This document shows, in pieces, positions 9,076-18,166 of a stretch of DNA of 64,000 bases (position 1 is the stretch's first letter; every line of letters begins with the position of its first letter). Under the pieces are notes generated by a model. That model was not told the DNA's origin and searched no databases. It saw only the letters and a list, made by a program, of their open reading frames with translations. This DNA is from an uncultured Roseovarius sp. (GTDB taxonomy: Bacteria > Pseudomonadota > Alphaproteobacteria > Rhodobacterales > Rhodobacteraceae), in NCBI GenBank assembly GCA_947499555.1, contig CANMOU010000003.1:508979-572978 (forward strand), written 5' to 3'. The position numbers and the translations under genes are program-made.

Positions 9076-10650
9076 TTGAAGATCGGAACACCAAAAGAGG
9101 TTCTTGAGGGCGAAAACCGCGTCGCGATGACGCCGGACTCGGCCCTTCAACTGCAAAAACTCGGCCATGACTGCACGATTGAGTCTGGTGCGGGCCTTGC
9201 CGCAGGCTTCTCTGATGCTGACTACAAGGAAGCAGGCGTTAAGGTGGTCAAATCCGCCGCGTCTCTTTGGAAGTCCAGCGATATCATCGCCAAAGTCCGC
9301 GTCCCGACCGATACAGAGGTCAAGCGCTTGACTAAAGGGCAGACGCTCATCTCCTTCTTCAACCCCGGTGGGAATGAGAAACAGATGCAGATGGCCGCTG
9401 AGAAAGGCGCCACGGTCGTCGCCATGGAAATGGTGCCGCGCATCTCGCGCGCCCAGAAGATGGACGCGCTCAGCTCGATGGCCAACATCGCGGGCTACCG
9501 GGCTGTCATCGAGGCTGGTAACAATTTCGGCCGCTTCTTCACGGGTCAGGTGACGGCGGCAGGCAAAGTGCCGCCTGCAAAGGTTCTGGTGGTCGGTGCG
9601 GGTGTGGCAGGCTTGGCCGCCATTGGCACCTCGACCAGCCTTGGCGCGATCACCTACGCTTTTGACGTGCGCCCCGAAGTGGCCGAGCAGATCGAATCCA
9701 TGGGCGCCGAGTTTGTCTTCCTCGACTTTGACGACGCCCAGCAAGACGGCGCCGAAACAGGCGGATACGCCGCGCCCTCTAGCCCGGAATTCCAGGCCAA
9801 GCAGCTTGAGAAATTCCGCGAGATGGCCCCCGATATCGACATCGTCATCACGACCGCGCTGATCCCCAATCGCGATGCACCTGTGCTCTGGACCAAGGAC
9901 ATGGTCGAGATGATGAAGCCGGGATCGGTGATCGTTGACCTTGCGGCTGAGCGCGGCGGAAACTGCGAACTCACTGAGAAAGATAAGAAAATCGTCACCG
10001 ACAATGGCGTAACCATCGTCGGCTACACGGATTTCCCGTCTCGCATGGCGGCGCAATCCTCGACGCTTTACGCCACCAATATCCGTCACATGATGACCGA
10101 CCTGACGCCCGAGAAAGACGGCACGGTCGTGCATGACATGGAAGATGACGTGATCCGTGGCGCAACCGTCACGCATGGCGGCGAGATCACCTATCCACCG
10201 CCACCACCCAAAGTGCAGGCCATTGCGGCACAGCCCAAAAAAGAACCCCCGCGCGAGCTCACGCCGGAAGAGAAGCGCGCCGAGGAACTGGCCGCGTTCA
10301 AAAAACAGACGGTGCAGCAGGTGTCGCTTCTGGCCCTCGGTGGTCTGCTGATCCTGCTTGTGGGCCTCGTGGCCCCGGCAAGCTTCATGCAGCACTTTAT
10401 CGTCTTCGTTCTGTCGGTCTTTGTTGGCTTCCAGGTGATCTGGAACGTGTCACACTCGCTGCACACGCCGCTCATGGCCGTCACCAACGCCATTTCGTCA
10501 ATCATCATCCTGGGCGCGCTGATCCAGATCGGATCAAGCTCGTTCCTGATCACGCTTCTGGCGGCTTTGGCGGTCTTCATGGCGGCGATCAACATTTTTG
10601 GCGGCTTCCTGGTGACACGGCGCATGCTCGCCATGTTCCAGAAATCGTAA
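9076..10650 (+). CDS. pntA: NAD(P) transhydrogenase subunit alpha
   Basis: 524 residues. Translation starts at TTG 9076, preceded by GGGGGATAAAGAA; the resulting N-terminus MKIGTPKEVLEGENRVAMTP is exactly that of the family. Residues 1 to about 385 form the soluble NAD(H)-binding domain I, with VVGAGVAGLAAIGTSTSLGA as the dinucleotide motif, followed by a proline-rich linker and four C-terminal membrane helices. Domain I and the membrane part are fused in one chain, as in E. coli, whereas Rhodospirillum and Rhodobacter have split PntAA and PntAB. The complex uses the proton gradient to drive hydride transfer from NADH to NADP+. pntB follows 12 bp later. Confidence 0.97.
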   Translation: MKIGTPKEVLEGENRVAMTPDSALQLQKLGHDCTIESGAGLAAGFSDADYKEAGVKVVKSAASLWKSSDIIAKVRVPTDTEVKRLTKGQTLISFFNPGGNEKQMQMAAEKGATVVAMEMVPRISRAQKMDALSSMANIAGYRAVIEAGNNFGRFFTGQVTAAGKVPPAKVLVVGAGVAGLAAIGTSTSLGAITYAFDVRPEVAEQIESMGAEFVFLDFDDAQQDGAETGGYAAPSSPEFQAKQLEKFREMAPDIDIVITTALIPNRDAPVLWTKDMVEMMKPGSVIVDLAAERGGNCELTEKDKKIVTDNGVTIVGYTDFPSRMAAQSSTLYATNIRHMMTDLTPEKDGTVVHDMEDDVIRGATVTHGGEITYPPPPPKVQAIAAQPKKEPPRELTPEEKRAEELAAFKKQTVQQVSLLALGGLLILLVGLVAPASFMQHFIVFVLSVFVGFQVIWNVSHSLHTPLMAVTNAISSIIILGALIQIGSSSFLITLLAALAVFMAAINIFGGFLVTRRMLAMFQKS

Positions 10651-10662
10651 GGGGACAGGGTT

Positions 10663-12159
10663 ATGGAATTCGGATTTACCACTGCCGCCTACGTTGTTGC
10701 TGCGGTCTTGTTCATCTTCTCGCTGGGCGGCCTTTCAGGGCAGGAAAGCGCGAAACGCGCCGTCTGGTACGGCATCGTCGGCATGGCCATCGCCGTGCTC
10801 GCAACTCTGATCGGGCCGGGGCAGGGGCTCTGGCTTCTGTCGCTCATCCTGATCGCCGGTGGCGCGGCTGTGGGCTATCAACTCGCCACGCGGGTGCAAA
10901 TGACCCAGATGCCCGAGCTTGTGGCCATCATGCACTCTCTCGTGGGGCTCGCGGCGGTCTTCGTTGGCTTTAACGCCGACATCATGATCAACACCATGAG
11001 CAACCTTTTTGCCGAGAATAACCTCGTGCTGGGTGCCGCAAAGGACGGCGGTTATGTTGCTATCGGCCTGCCGGCAGCGATCTACAACGAACTGTCCTCT
11101 TTCGGACAGCTCATTGCCAAGAAGACATCCGTCGAGATCACCATCCTGCGCGTCGAACTGGTGCTGGGCATCTGGATTGGTGCCGTGACCTTCACCGGCT
11201 CGGTCATCGCCTATGGCAAGCTAGCTGGCAAAGTCGATACCGCGGCCAAACAGCTTCCTGGTGGGCATATGCTCAACGCTGCTGCCGCAGGTGGCTCGCT
11301 GCTTCTGGCCATCATGTATCTGGGCGGTTCGGGCAGCTGGACGCTGGTTCTTCTGACGCTTCTGGCGCTCTTTATCGGCTACCACCTGATCATGGGCATC
11401 GGTGGCGCGGATATGCCCGTCGTGGTCTCGATGCTCAACTCCTACTCGGGCTGGGCGGCTGCGGCGATTGGTTTCTCCCTTGGCAACGACCTTCTGATCG
11501 TTGTGGGCGCCCTTGTGGGCTCGTCCGGTGCGATCCTGAGCTACATCATGTGTAAAGCGATGAACCGATCCTTCATCAGCGTGATCCTGGGTGGCTTTGG
11601 CGGTGCGTCTGGCGAACAGATGGCTGTGGAAGGCGAACAAGTGGCGATTGACGCCGACGGTGTCGCAGCGGCCCTGAATGACGCCTCCAGCGTCATTATC
11701 GTCCCGGGCTATGGTATGGCGGTCGCACAAGCGCAGCAGGCGGTGAGTGAACTGACCAACAAGATGCGCGCGGCAGGCAAGACTGTACGCTTCGCCATCC
11801 ACCCCGTCGCGGGCCGCTTGCCTGGGCACATGAACGTGCTTCTGGCGGAGGCCAAGGTGCCTTATGACATCGTGCTGGAAATGGACGAGATCAACGACGA
11901 CTTCCCCGACACCGACGTGGTCATCGTCATCGGCTCGAATGACATCGTGAACCCGGCCGCACAGGATGATCCGAACTCTCCGATTGCCGGGATGCCGGTT
12001 CTGGAGGTCTGGAAAGCCAAGCAGGTGTTTGTTTCCAAACGCGGGCAGGGCACGGGCTATTCGGGCATCGAAAACCCGCTCTTCTACAAGGAAAACACCC
12101 GCATGTTCTATGGCGATGCCAAAGACAGCGTGAGTACGCTCTTGCCGAAAGTGGGATAG
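10663..12159 (+). CDS. pntB: NAD(P) transhydrogenase subunit beta
   Basis: 498 residues. There are nine or so membrane helices in the first 290 residues, then the NADP(H)-binding domain III, recognisable from [50 protein letters not shown] and the final [18 protein letters not shown]. It partners PntA in the proton-translocating transhydrogenase of the inner membrane, supplying NADPH. It is 12 bp after pntA with GGGGAC before the ATG. The operon closes with a strong intrinsic terminator 25 bp downstream. Confidence 0.97.
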   Translation: MEFGFTTAAYVVAAVLFIFSLGGLSGQESAKRAVWYGIVGMAIAVLATLIGPGQGLWLLSLILIAGGAAVGYQLATRVQMTQMPELVAIMHSLVGLAAVFVGFNADIMINTMSNLFAENNLVLGAAKDGGYVAIGLPAAIYNELSSFGQLIAKKTSVEITILRVELVLGIWIGAVTFTGSVIAYGKLAGKVDTAAKQLPGGHMLNAAAAGGSLLLAIMYLGGSGSWTLVLLTLLALFIGYHLIMGIGGADMPVVVSMLNSYSGWAAAAIGFSLGNDLLIVVGALVGSSGAILSYIMCKAMNRSFISVILGGFGGASGEQMAVEGEQVAIDADGVAAALNDASSVIIVPGYGMAVAQAQQAVSELTNKMRAAGKTVRFAIHPVAGRLPGHMNVLLAEAKVPYDIVLEMDEINDDFPDTDVVIVIGSNDIVNPAAQDDPNSPIAGMPVLEVWKAKQVFVSKRGQGTGYSGIENPLFYKENTRMFYGDAKDSVSTLLPKVG

Positions 12160-12184
12160 GCAGAGTGCTTTAGGAAACTGGAAG

Positions 12185-12216
12185 AGGCCCGCCAATCTGG
12201 CGGGCCTTTTTTGTTA
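12185..12216 (+). terminator. intrinsic terminator of pntAB
   Basis: AGGCCCGCC, a 5-base loop, GGCGGGCCT and then TTTTTTGTT form a 9-bp GC-rich stem with a U tract, 25 bp after the pntB stop. Confidence 0.9.
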
Positions 12217-12341
12217 TTCGTGGCGGCAGCTGGCCGTGCATGACGGCTCGTCCGATTAAGCAATGTGAGCTAAGACAGGAAGGTCAGCTTTGAGCGCAAA
12301 GCAGTCATTGTTTGAGCATTATCGGGACTTTGCGCGTTACG

Positions 12342-13145
12342 TTAACGTTCGCGCACACAAAGCGCTCCTGAAATCTGAAACCCTCTGTCGCAGCGCCAAG
12401 TGTTTCCATCACGATCAAGGTGCGAATTTGCAGGCAAAACAATTTCGATACAGGTGTTGCCCTGGGGCTCAAAACCTCGCTCGCAACGCCACCCTGGTCC
12501 ATAAGCTCTTGTATCTAGAAAGGCGTTTTCAGGAACAACAATCGCTTCACAGCGCCCACGATCTTCCACGTAGCCTCGCTCGCAGGCCCAGGCAGCGCCA
12601 AATTTGGCATTTGTCAGGTAGCCATTCTCGGGGACAGCGATTGGACTACACCGACCGCTATCTTCGATAAAACCACGGTTGCACTTCCAACCCTTTTCCG
12701 ATGCTTCTTCGGACAAGTAGGCCTGATCAGGCAACACGATTTTGACACAGGAGTCCTGATCCACGCGATAGCCTCGCTTACATTTCCAATCATATCCTGA
12801 AGATCTCAAAAATCCGTTCTCGGGGACAAAAATTGCGGCACAAGATTCACCGCCTAACTCGAAAAACCCGCGACGACACGCCCATCCTGACCCATAGGAT
12901 CGCCCTGTTGCATAGGAGTCTTCAGGAAGGTCAATCTGAATGCAGGCACCATCTTTCAACCGAAATCCAGCATCGCACTCCCACCCGCTGCCATAACTTC
13001 GCTCATGGGCATTCTCGGGTAGTGATCCGATACCACTCTGCGCAAAAGCAGATTGGGCAAGCAAAATCATAAGTGCTATCACTAGACTTGCAGTGGAAAA
13101 TAGCCCGGACACCAGTCGATTGCGATCGGTATGATAGAATGTCAT
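12342..13145 (-). CDS. secreted protein with seven two-cysteine repeats
   Basis: 267 residues from ATG 13145 (AGAGGACAGAAAA upstream). Residues 1-35 are a signal peptide (LVIALMILLAQSAFA). The rest is seven tandem repeats of 31-35 residues with the pattern [LV]PEN.[YF]L ... W.C.RG[FY] ... G..C..I. Each has two Cys, giving 14 in all, presumably disulfide-bonded in the periplasm or outside the cell. I have no named domain for this repeat, although similar Trp-Cys-Arg-Gly-Tyr repeats occur in scattered bacterial secreted proteins. The gene is AT-richer than its neighbours and sits at the start of the accessory stretch. Role unknown; a binding or surface function is a guess. Confidence 0.85.
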   Translation of the reverse strand: MTFYHTDRNRLVSGLFSTASLVIALMILLAQSAFAQSGIGSLPENAHERSYGSGWECDAGFRLKDGACIQIDLPEDSYATGRSYGSGWACRRGFFELGGESCAAIFVPENGFLRSSGYDWKCKRGYRVDQDSCVKIVLPDQAYLSEEASEKGWKCNRGFIEDSGRCSPIAVPENGYLTNAKFGAAWACERGYVEDRGRCEAIVVPENAFLDTRAYGPGWRCERGFEPQGNTCIEIVLPANSHLDRDGNTWRCDRGFQISGALCVRER

Positions 13146-13351
13146 TTTTCTGTCCTCTAGGCTGTTAGCCTTTGTTTGGTGTTTAATATTTCGATCTTTA
13201 CTCGGTTAGGTACCGAGCACCGTCTGCGCTCGTCTCTGAACAAAGCGCATTGCAAGTGCCCGTCTTGCCTTCAAAGGTGAATTTCGGTTGGTAATTCCGA
13301 CCTCTTGGGAATGCGATTTGGGCTAGTTCTTTTTTAGCTTTATCGCGGAGC

Positions 13352-13600
13352 TCAATTTAATCGGGCTCGGACGAGGTACCCCACCACCATCTCTTCTCCC
13401 AAAGCCCGCAGCGCTTCCAACCTATGAAAACCTTCAATCAATACAAACCGTTGCCCATCCGCTCGTAGACGTATTGGAGTCTTTTGCCCGTGTTCCAGCA
13501 TGTCATGAGCAAGCGCGAGCACCTTATCTTGATCGATATTCTTCGCTCGCTTCGTTGGCACGTAAATCATGCTAATCGGAAATCTTCGTTTTTCGAGCAT
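13352..13600 (-). CDS. ParB/sulfiredoxin-like N-terminal domain protein
   Basis: 82 residues. The pattern ISMIYVPTKRAKNIDQDKV, then LAHDMLEHGQKTPIRLR and VLIEGFHRLEALRALGEEMVVGYLVRAR, matches the ParB N-terminal/Srx fold, with EGFHR where ParB has GERR. Only this one domain is present, so it is not a chromosome-partition ParB, which would also have an HTH. Stand-alone versions are common in Rhodobacterales genomes; whether it has the CTPase or nuclease activity of larger relatives is unknown. It lies in the AT-richer accessory stretch, 51 bp downstream of the next gene and on the same strand. Confidence 0.75.
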   Translation of the reverse strand: MLEKRRFPISMIYVPTKRAKNIDQDKVLALAHDMLEHGQKTPIRLRADGQRFVLIEGFHRLEALRALGEEMVVGYLVRARLN

Positions 13601-13652
13601 CTAATCTTGTACCAAAGTTCGAAAGATCATGACGTGACTCAGAGATGATTGC

Positions 13653-14291
13653 TTAAAGCGCCGATTTGACCGCATTGCGTAGTTCCTCGTGTAAGATCCA
13701 AACTGTCGGAGAGTCCGGCTCTTCCTGTTCACAATTTGCGAGAACACGCATTGAATTGACGTGGGCTTTTCTATGATTTGACGTCAACTCAACACCAAGG
13801 AAATGGGCAACCAATGAGCCGGCTTTCCCCAAAACTTTCAATGCGGTTTCTTGCGACTTGTAGCCAGCCGCTCTCATCAGTTCGGTGGTGGTCAGTCCTT
13901 TCTGACCAGCAATAGCATCGGCTTTCAACATGGACCGTTGTTGCAACGATAGTCGGATTTGCAGCAATGCTTCGATGTATTCGTCCTTGCTGGGTACAGA
14001 TAGTTCTGCACTTTGATCCCAACGTCGTGCTCTTGTTCTCTCTACGTCTCTCTGACCCAAGATCATCTTCAATTCCCAGATTGCGTCATTCTCAGAAGAA
14101 CCAATTGCTTCGGCTATCAAGCCCTGCGCACCTGTCTCCAATCTGGGAAAAGCTCTGGCAACAAATTTACCGTTCAACCATGCGGCTCTAATCCTGTAGT
14201 TGCCAAACTCATCTTCAACGATATCAGAAGCGTCGACCTTCTTGGTTTGAACACTTAACGCAGTCTGTTTCACATTCTTTGATTTCGCCAC
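13653..14291 (-). CDS. hypothetical protein with probable C-terminal winged-helix-like region
   Basis: 212 residues from a GTG at 14291 with GAAGG upstream. The N-terminal third looks like a small alpha/beta unit (DEFGNYRIRAAWLNGKFVARAF). Residues of about 95-150 contain a helix set (ADAIAGQKGLTTTELMRAAGYKSQETALKVLGKAGSLVAHF) that reads like a winged-helix or HTH followed by an interaction helix. No catalytic motif was recognised. AT-richer base composition and isolation from pathway genes suggest an acquired gene. Confidence 0.6.
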   Translation of the reverse strand: MAKSKNVKQTALSVQTKKVDASDIVEDEFGNYRIRAAWLNGKFVARAFPRLETGAQGLIAEAIGSSENDAIWELKMILGQRDVERTRARRWDQSAELSVPSKDEYIEALLQIRLSLQQRSMLKADAIAGQKGLTTTELMRAAGYKSQETALKVLGKAGSLVAHFLGVELTSNHRKAHVNSMRVLANCEQEEPDSPTVWILHEELRNAVKSAL

Positions 14292-14305
14292 GAACGACCT
14301 TCAAT

Positions 14306-14455
14306 CTAGCTTTTCTCGAGAGCCACGAAAAATAGTGCGAAAATTACGAGGCCGATTGCTAACAGCAACGAAGCCGCTGCAAGAACACGTCGCATGACTG
14401 ACCACTGGCGCTCAGATTTCTCGGATCTCAGGTTGGTTCCAAGCCGGGAATTCAT
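14306..14455 (-). CDS. small single-pass membrane protein
   Basis: 49 residues from ATG 14455, with AGGTGAC at suitable distance; a GTG 51 bp further upstream would add a basic leader. A cytosolic, basic N-terminus (residues 1-22) is followed by one membrane helix (VLAAASLLLAIGLVIFALFFVAL) and the two-charge end EKS. It ends 14 bp before the gene at 14291 and may be co-transcribed with it. No family recognised; coding status is inferred from the clean helix and ribosome site. Confidence 0.4.
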   Translation of the reverse strand: MNSRLGTNLRSEKSERQWSVMRRVLAAASLLLAIGLVIFALFFVALEKS

Positions 14456-14978
14456 CGTAAGGTCACCAGGCGAACTGTTCTTCTTTCTGGTTGAACGCTT
14501 CACCACTGAAGGGCTCTATTCCGCGCACTGACATCGCTTAAAAAAAAATAGCAGATAGCAAGGCCTCCAAACTGAACTCATCAAGAGATCAGCGGCTGGT
14601 TTTCTTCGATATACTGGAAGCCAAATTAAGATCGCAGCTTACGATCTTTGGAAAAAATGACCAACTTAAGGAAGATAGTCATTTTGACGAGTCCTTTCAA
14701 GGCCGCGCTGTATTTACATGGCGCGCTTTGGTCAGCCAGTACCTATTCCTTTGGCTGCAGTCTGCTGGTTCCTTCGCCGCCCACCCAAGAACGCTGCGAA
14801 AGATCGTTTCGAACGCGGACCTGGCATGTTGCTTGCAATTGACTAACTGTGTCGTCTGATGTGAGCTGTTAGTCCAAAACAGACATTCGATCTGGCTTAC
14901 GCAAAAGAAGTTTTTGGAAAAAGGCTGAAAGTTGCATCGGAGAATACGGACACCCGCAGTTCGAATAGTTCGAGCATC
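14456..14978. other. 523-bp stretch without a convincing gene
   Basis: This is AT-rich DNA with a run of nine A near 14540. A 64-codon plus-strand frame at 14648-14842 exists, but its product has no recognisable features and uses codons unlike the neighbours. I see no RNA gene or clear terminator. It may hold the promoter of the leftward small membrane gene. Confidence 0.5.
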
Positions 14979-15752
14979 TCATTTGGAGTTAAAAACCTCA
15001 ATCATGGATGCACGTAACCGCGCGACATCTTCATCGACAGTATCATTCAGTTGGCAAGAAAAAAGTGGCAGAACCTCAATTTTGATGGTTCCGCTTTTTG
15101 GAATGATCTCTCCTCTAGCTAGCAATCGATCAGAATCGTGAATGACAATCGGGCGTATCGCCCGGCCGGTTTCGCGGGCGACCACAACTGCGCCTGCCTT
15201 GAAAGCGCCCAGTGACTGGGTGCGCGCGCGGGTGCCCTCGGGAAATAGTACGACAGAGCGCCGCGTCGGCATGGCCCGTACCGCCGCAGTCAATGTTTCC
15301 ATAGCCAACTTTCCGCTCTTGCGGTCAACCTCCACCAACCCCGCGCCAGAAAATCCACAACGTAACAATGCAGCATCGCATAGCTCTTTTTTGGCGGCGA
15401 AGGTGATCCATTTTCTATCCGGCACGACATCCATCAACACAAACCCATCCAAATGGCTTCGATGGTTAATCACTATGATGCTGTTGGTGTCGTCGCCTAG
15501 TGTTTGTTGATCTTCGTCGGAAATTTCGGTCCGTATGCTCAACAACCATAAAAGTCGTGAACAGGCTCGCTTTACGATACGCCAGTACCAACCGCGAAAC
15601 CCTGCTCGTCTTGACATAAGAAGCGGCACAAACGCGACGACCAGAAAGTAGAAAGGCCCGATAAGAACCAATACCGCGCGCTTCACAATCCGAAGGGAAA
15701 AGGGGTCAGTTGCAAGAGGCGGTGTGCCGAGAGGAACCTGAGCATTTTTCAT
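14979..15752 (-). CDS. 1-acyl-sn-glycerol-3-phosphate acyltransferase family (PlsC-like)
   Basis: 257 residues. An N-terminal hydrophobic segment (about residues 26-46) probably anchors it to the inner membrane. Acyltransferase block I is NHRSHLD (His97, Asp102) and block III is FPEGTRAR (170-177), with a GAFKAG block after it, so the catalytic elements are intact. The family transfers an acyl chain to lysophosphatidic acid or related acceptors in phospholipid synthesis. Lack of adjacent lipid genes and its place in the accessory stretch suggest an extra, possibly specialised, PlsC copy. Confidence 0.85.
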   Translation of the reverse strand: MKNAQVPLGTPPLATDPFSLRIVKRAVLVLIGPFYFLVVAFVPLLMSRRAGFRGWYWRIVKRACSRLLWLLSIRTEISDEDQQTLGDDTNSIIVINHRSHLDGFVLMDVVPDRKWITFAAKKELCDAALLRCGFSGAGLVEVDRKSGKLAMETLTAAVRAMPTRRSVVLFPEGTRARTQSLGAFKAGAVVVARETGRAIRPIVIHDSDRLLARGEIIPKSGTIKIEVLPLFSCQLNDTVDEDVARLRASMIEVFNSK

Positions 15753-15825
15753 GAAACCTTAGCTTTCGACCAAGGCGTCGGCGGTGCCATATCCTGCAGC
15801 CTCCGGCGAGAAAAGCGCATCGTAT

Positions 15826-16050
15826 CTATATTTCCGCCTCAAGGTTTTCTGCTTCCATCCAGTCCTTAAAAGCAGAAAGAGCCGTGTCTAAGTCACTGTA
15901 GGTACCGATCACTTTCTCACCTTTGTCACGAAGCTCATGGGCTTTGCCAATGATCACAATTGAGCCCGCGACAGAGCCTCCGGAGATCAGCTTAAGGGTG
16001 TCAGATAGTTGAGCAGTTTTTACGACGCTAATTTCGAATGGTTTCGGCAT
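15826..16050 (-). CDS. small hypothetical protein
   Basis: 74 residues from ATG 16050 with GGAGGC 4 bp upstream, a good ribosome site. It is predicted mixed alpha/beta and acidic, with VVKTAQLSDTLKLISGG ... SIVIIGKAHELRDKGEKVIGTYSDLDTALSAFKDWMEAENLEAEI. No family recognised. It begins 21 bp after the helicase gene ends and on the same strand, so it is probably the second gene of the helicase transcript. Confidence 0.6.
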   Translation of the reverse strand: MPKPFEISVVKTAQLSDTLKLISGGSVAGSIVIIGKAHELRDKGEKVIGTYSDLDTALSAFKDWMEAENLEAEI

Positions 16051-16071
16051 TTGTGCCTCCAGCGAGAAGTC

Positions 16072-17304
16072 TCAGGCAGCCTTTTGAACGCCTCTGCGAT
16101 GCTTGCGGCGGCTGCGCCGTTTGGAGCGAGACGGCTTTCGGTTCTCGTTGCTGCGAGCGAGTTCGCCATTGGCCCGGGCCCAAGGGGCGTCATTTTCTGA
16201 AGGAATTTCACGTCCCATCGTTTTATGGATCGCCTTGAGCTCTGCCATTTCCTCGGCGGAACAATAGGCGACAGCTCGACCATCACGTCCTGCGCGCGCG
16301 GTGCGCCCGATCCGATGCACGTAGTTTTCGGGGACATTCGGCAAATCATAATTGTAAACATGCCGGACACCTGGAATATCCAGCCCGCGCGCGGCTACAT
16401 CCGTTGCCACCAAGACCTTTAATTTACCAGATTTGAAAGCTTTGATCGCGCGTTCACGCTGGCCCTGAGACTTGTTGCCGTGGATGGCGCCCGCAGCAAA
16501 GCCTTCGTTCTCTAACGCTTTTGTGAGCCGATCAGCCCCATGCTTGGTACGCGTGAAAACTAGTGAAAGATCGGCAGGATATTCACTCAGGTGCTCAATA
16601 AGCAACTTTGTTTTCCCTGATTTTTCAACGAAATGCAGGGATTGCGATACCTTATCTGCGGGTTTGCCAGGCGGGCTTACTTCGACGCGGATCGGATCGA
16701 GCAGATACGCACCTGCAAGCTCTGCCATTAACTTGGGCATTGTCGCCGAGAACAACATCGTCTGACGCTTTTTGGGCAGCAGGGGAGCAATACGGCGAAG
16801 CGCGTTTATGAACCCCATGTCCAGCATTTGGTCGGCTTCGTCGAGCACCAGGTAATGGGTTACGTCGAGCCTGATCGCCTTGCGTTCAATAAGATCGATC
16901 AATCGTCCAGGTGTCGCGACCAGCAAATCAGTTCCGCGCTGCAGGCGGTTCACTTGCGCATTGATCGAAGCCCCACCAACCACAAGATTGACTTTGAGAT
17001 GTGTTTCACGGGTATAGGCCGCAAGATTGTCGGCGATTTGTTTTGCCAACTCACGGGTTGGCGCCAGGATCAAACCCCGTGCCGTCTTGGGGTCTGGCTT
17101 GCCGTTTGCCTTAAGCAGGTTATGCACGATCGGCAGGCCAAATGCGGCGGTTTTGCCAGTACCGGTTTGAGCAATACCCATGACATCACGCCCTCCGAGC
17201 GCGTGCGGAATCGCTTTGGTCTGAATCGGGGTTGGTTGAGTTATGCCTTGATCGGCAAGTTTGCGGACAAGGCGCGGGGCCAATCCGAGATTATCGAAAT
17301 TCAT
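16072..17304 (-). CDS. DEAD-box RNA helicase, RhlE-like
   Basis: 410 residues from ATG 17304 (MNFDNLGLAPRLVRKLADQG). All motifs are visible: Q motif (TQPTPIQ), motif I AQTGTGKT, Ia PTRELAKQI, Ib TPGR, motif II DEAD, motif III SAT, and motif VI HRIGRTARAG. The C-terminus is a short basic Arg/Lys-rich tail (SRSKRRSRRKHRRG), typical of RhlE-type enzymes that remodel rRNA or degradosome RNA. The 300-bp leader upstream would fit post-transcriptional or cold-shock control as in many rhlE/deaD genes, but no motif proves it. Confidence 0.92.
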   Translation of the reverse strand: MNFDNLGLAPRLVRKLADQGITQPTPIQTKAIPHALGGRDVMGIAQTGTGKTAAFGLPIVHNLLKANGKPDPKTARGLILAPTRELAKQIADNLAAYTRETHLKVNLVVGGASINAQVNRLQRGTDLLVATPGRLIDLIERKAIRLDVTHYLVLDEADQMLDMGFINALRRIAPLLPKKRQTMLFSATMPKLMAELAGAYLLDPIRVEVSPPGKPADKVSQSLHFVEKSGKTKLLIEHLSEYPADLSLVFTRTKHGADRLTKALENEGFAAGAIHGNKSQGQRERAIKAFKSGKLKVLVATDVAARGLDIPGVRHVYNYDLPNVPENYVHRIGRTARAGRDGRAVAYCSAEEMAELKAIHKTMGREIPSENDAPWARANGELARSNENRKPSRSKRRSRRKHRRGVQKAA

Positions 17305-17610
17305 AGATACTTTCCGTGTTTGGCCCGGACGCGTGCCCGGGCAGAGATCAGTCCACCATCCGGAATGGATGGCGGTTGCAGTCGGGTTACGCGATGTTCT
17401 GACCTCAAAGCCGAATTGCCTCGCCGGTCGCCATGGCGCTGGACCCCCGCGTGATCTGGGAACCTGAAATAGAAGCAACGTTCTGCGTCATCCGTTCTGG
17501 GAGACAGCTGTCTGTTCACGCAGCAGAGAACGTTTGAGCCTCACATGAAGGCTATGGGACGGCAAGTCAACTATGTGAGTTATTTATCTAAACGATGTTT
17601 CGAATAAGTC
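17305..17610. other. 306-bp leader region before the helicase
   Basis: No gene is supported here. It contains the presumed promoter and 5' untranslated region of the leftward helicase gene. An in-frame extension of the helicase exists to 17478, but the extra residues (Pro/Arg/Gly-rich) are unlike the family. Confidence 0.5.
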
Positions 17611-17769
17611 TCACGGCTTATCTCGTTTAAGTCGCGCTGCCCGCAGCCGCTCCGTTTTGGCGCGTCGAGCTTTTTCTTCGGCGCGAAGGATGTCGCGTGC
17701 AGCGCGGTTCGTTCGGTCTGCTCTCGATTCCAGCCTGGTAGGGCGAAATTGCGTTTCTTTGGGTTGCAT
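17611..17769 (-). CDS. small basic helical protein, 52 residues
   Basis: ATG 17769 to TGA 17611 gives 52 residues beginning MQPKETQFRPTRLESRADRT and ending in a Lys/Arg/Ala/Glu-rich helix (RAEEKARRAKTERLRAARLKRDKP). The even heptad-like alternation of basic, acidic and Ala residues is typical of real small helical proteins that follow or precede RNA-related genes in Rhodobacterales. A competing frame (17580-17786) reads as Cys/Thr-rich noise. It precedes the helicase on the same strand. Function unknown; RNA or ribosome binding is a guess from its charge. Confidence 0.55.
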   Translation of the reverse strand: MQPKETQFRPTRLESRADRTNRAARDILRAEEKARRAKTERLRAARLKRDKP

Positions 17770-18166
17770 TCAGTACACCCTTTCATGGAACGGGATCATG
17801 AAGTTAGACGACAGGCACTTTTCTTTATGAGAGTTTGACCCATTGCGAACCAGCAACGCGGCAACATGTACACATTGGGTTTCGTTTTGAAGGCTGCATC
17901 CCTACCGCCTAAACTAGCGCTTTGACCTGGAATGACAAATTGCGGAGCTGGTTGCATTCCGAGCATTTGCCAAGGACCGTAGAAAATCTTGCCTTCGCTC
18001 GCAGAAAACCAATATCGGCATTGTCCGCATGTACGACCTTCTCGCTCCAAGACCTACGAGTTTGCCTGACTGTTTTCGTCGATGTCTGCTTTGAGCCCAA
18101 AGTGAAGGATGCTGCGCAACGCACGGAGGTCAGCTTTGACAAGTCACCGGGCAACTTGTGTATTAG
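17770..18166. other. gene-poor stretch, possible decayed coding remnant
   Basis: No intact gene is supported. Two overlapping minus-strand frames (17796-18050 and 17909-18154) contain short protein-like blocks (TCGQCRYWFSASEGK; VVHADNADIGFLRAK; KCSECNQLR) that do not join into one product. This suggests either a decayed gene or a recurring non-coding element. Composition is less GC-rich than the flanks. Confidence 0.35.

Noticed and set aside
9004-10395. 463-residue minus-strand open frame
   Set aside because: It is a shadow of pntA; its His/Arg-rich product has no domain, while pntA is unmistakable.
13352-13600. ParB partition gene marking a plasmid or origin
   Set aside because: Only the single small domain is present, with no HTH, no parA partner and no parS-like site nearby.
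14648-14842. 64-residue plus-strand gene
   Set aside because: No ribosome site, no domain and unnatural composition.
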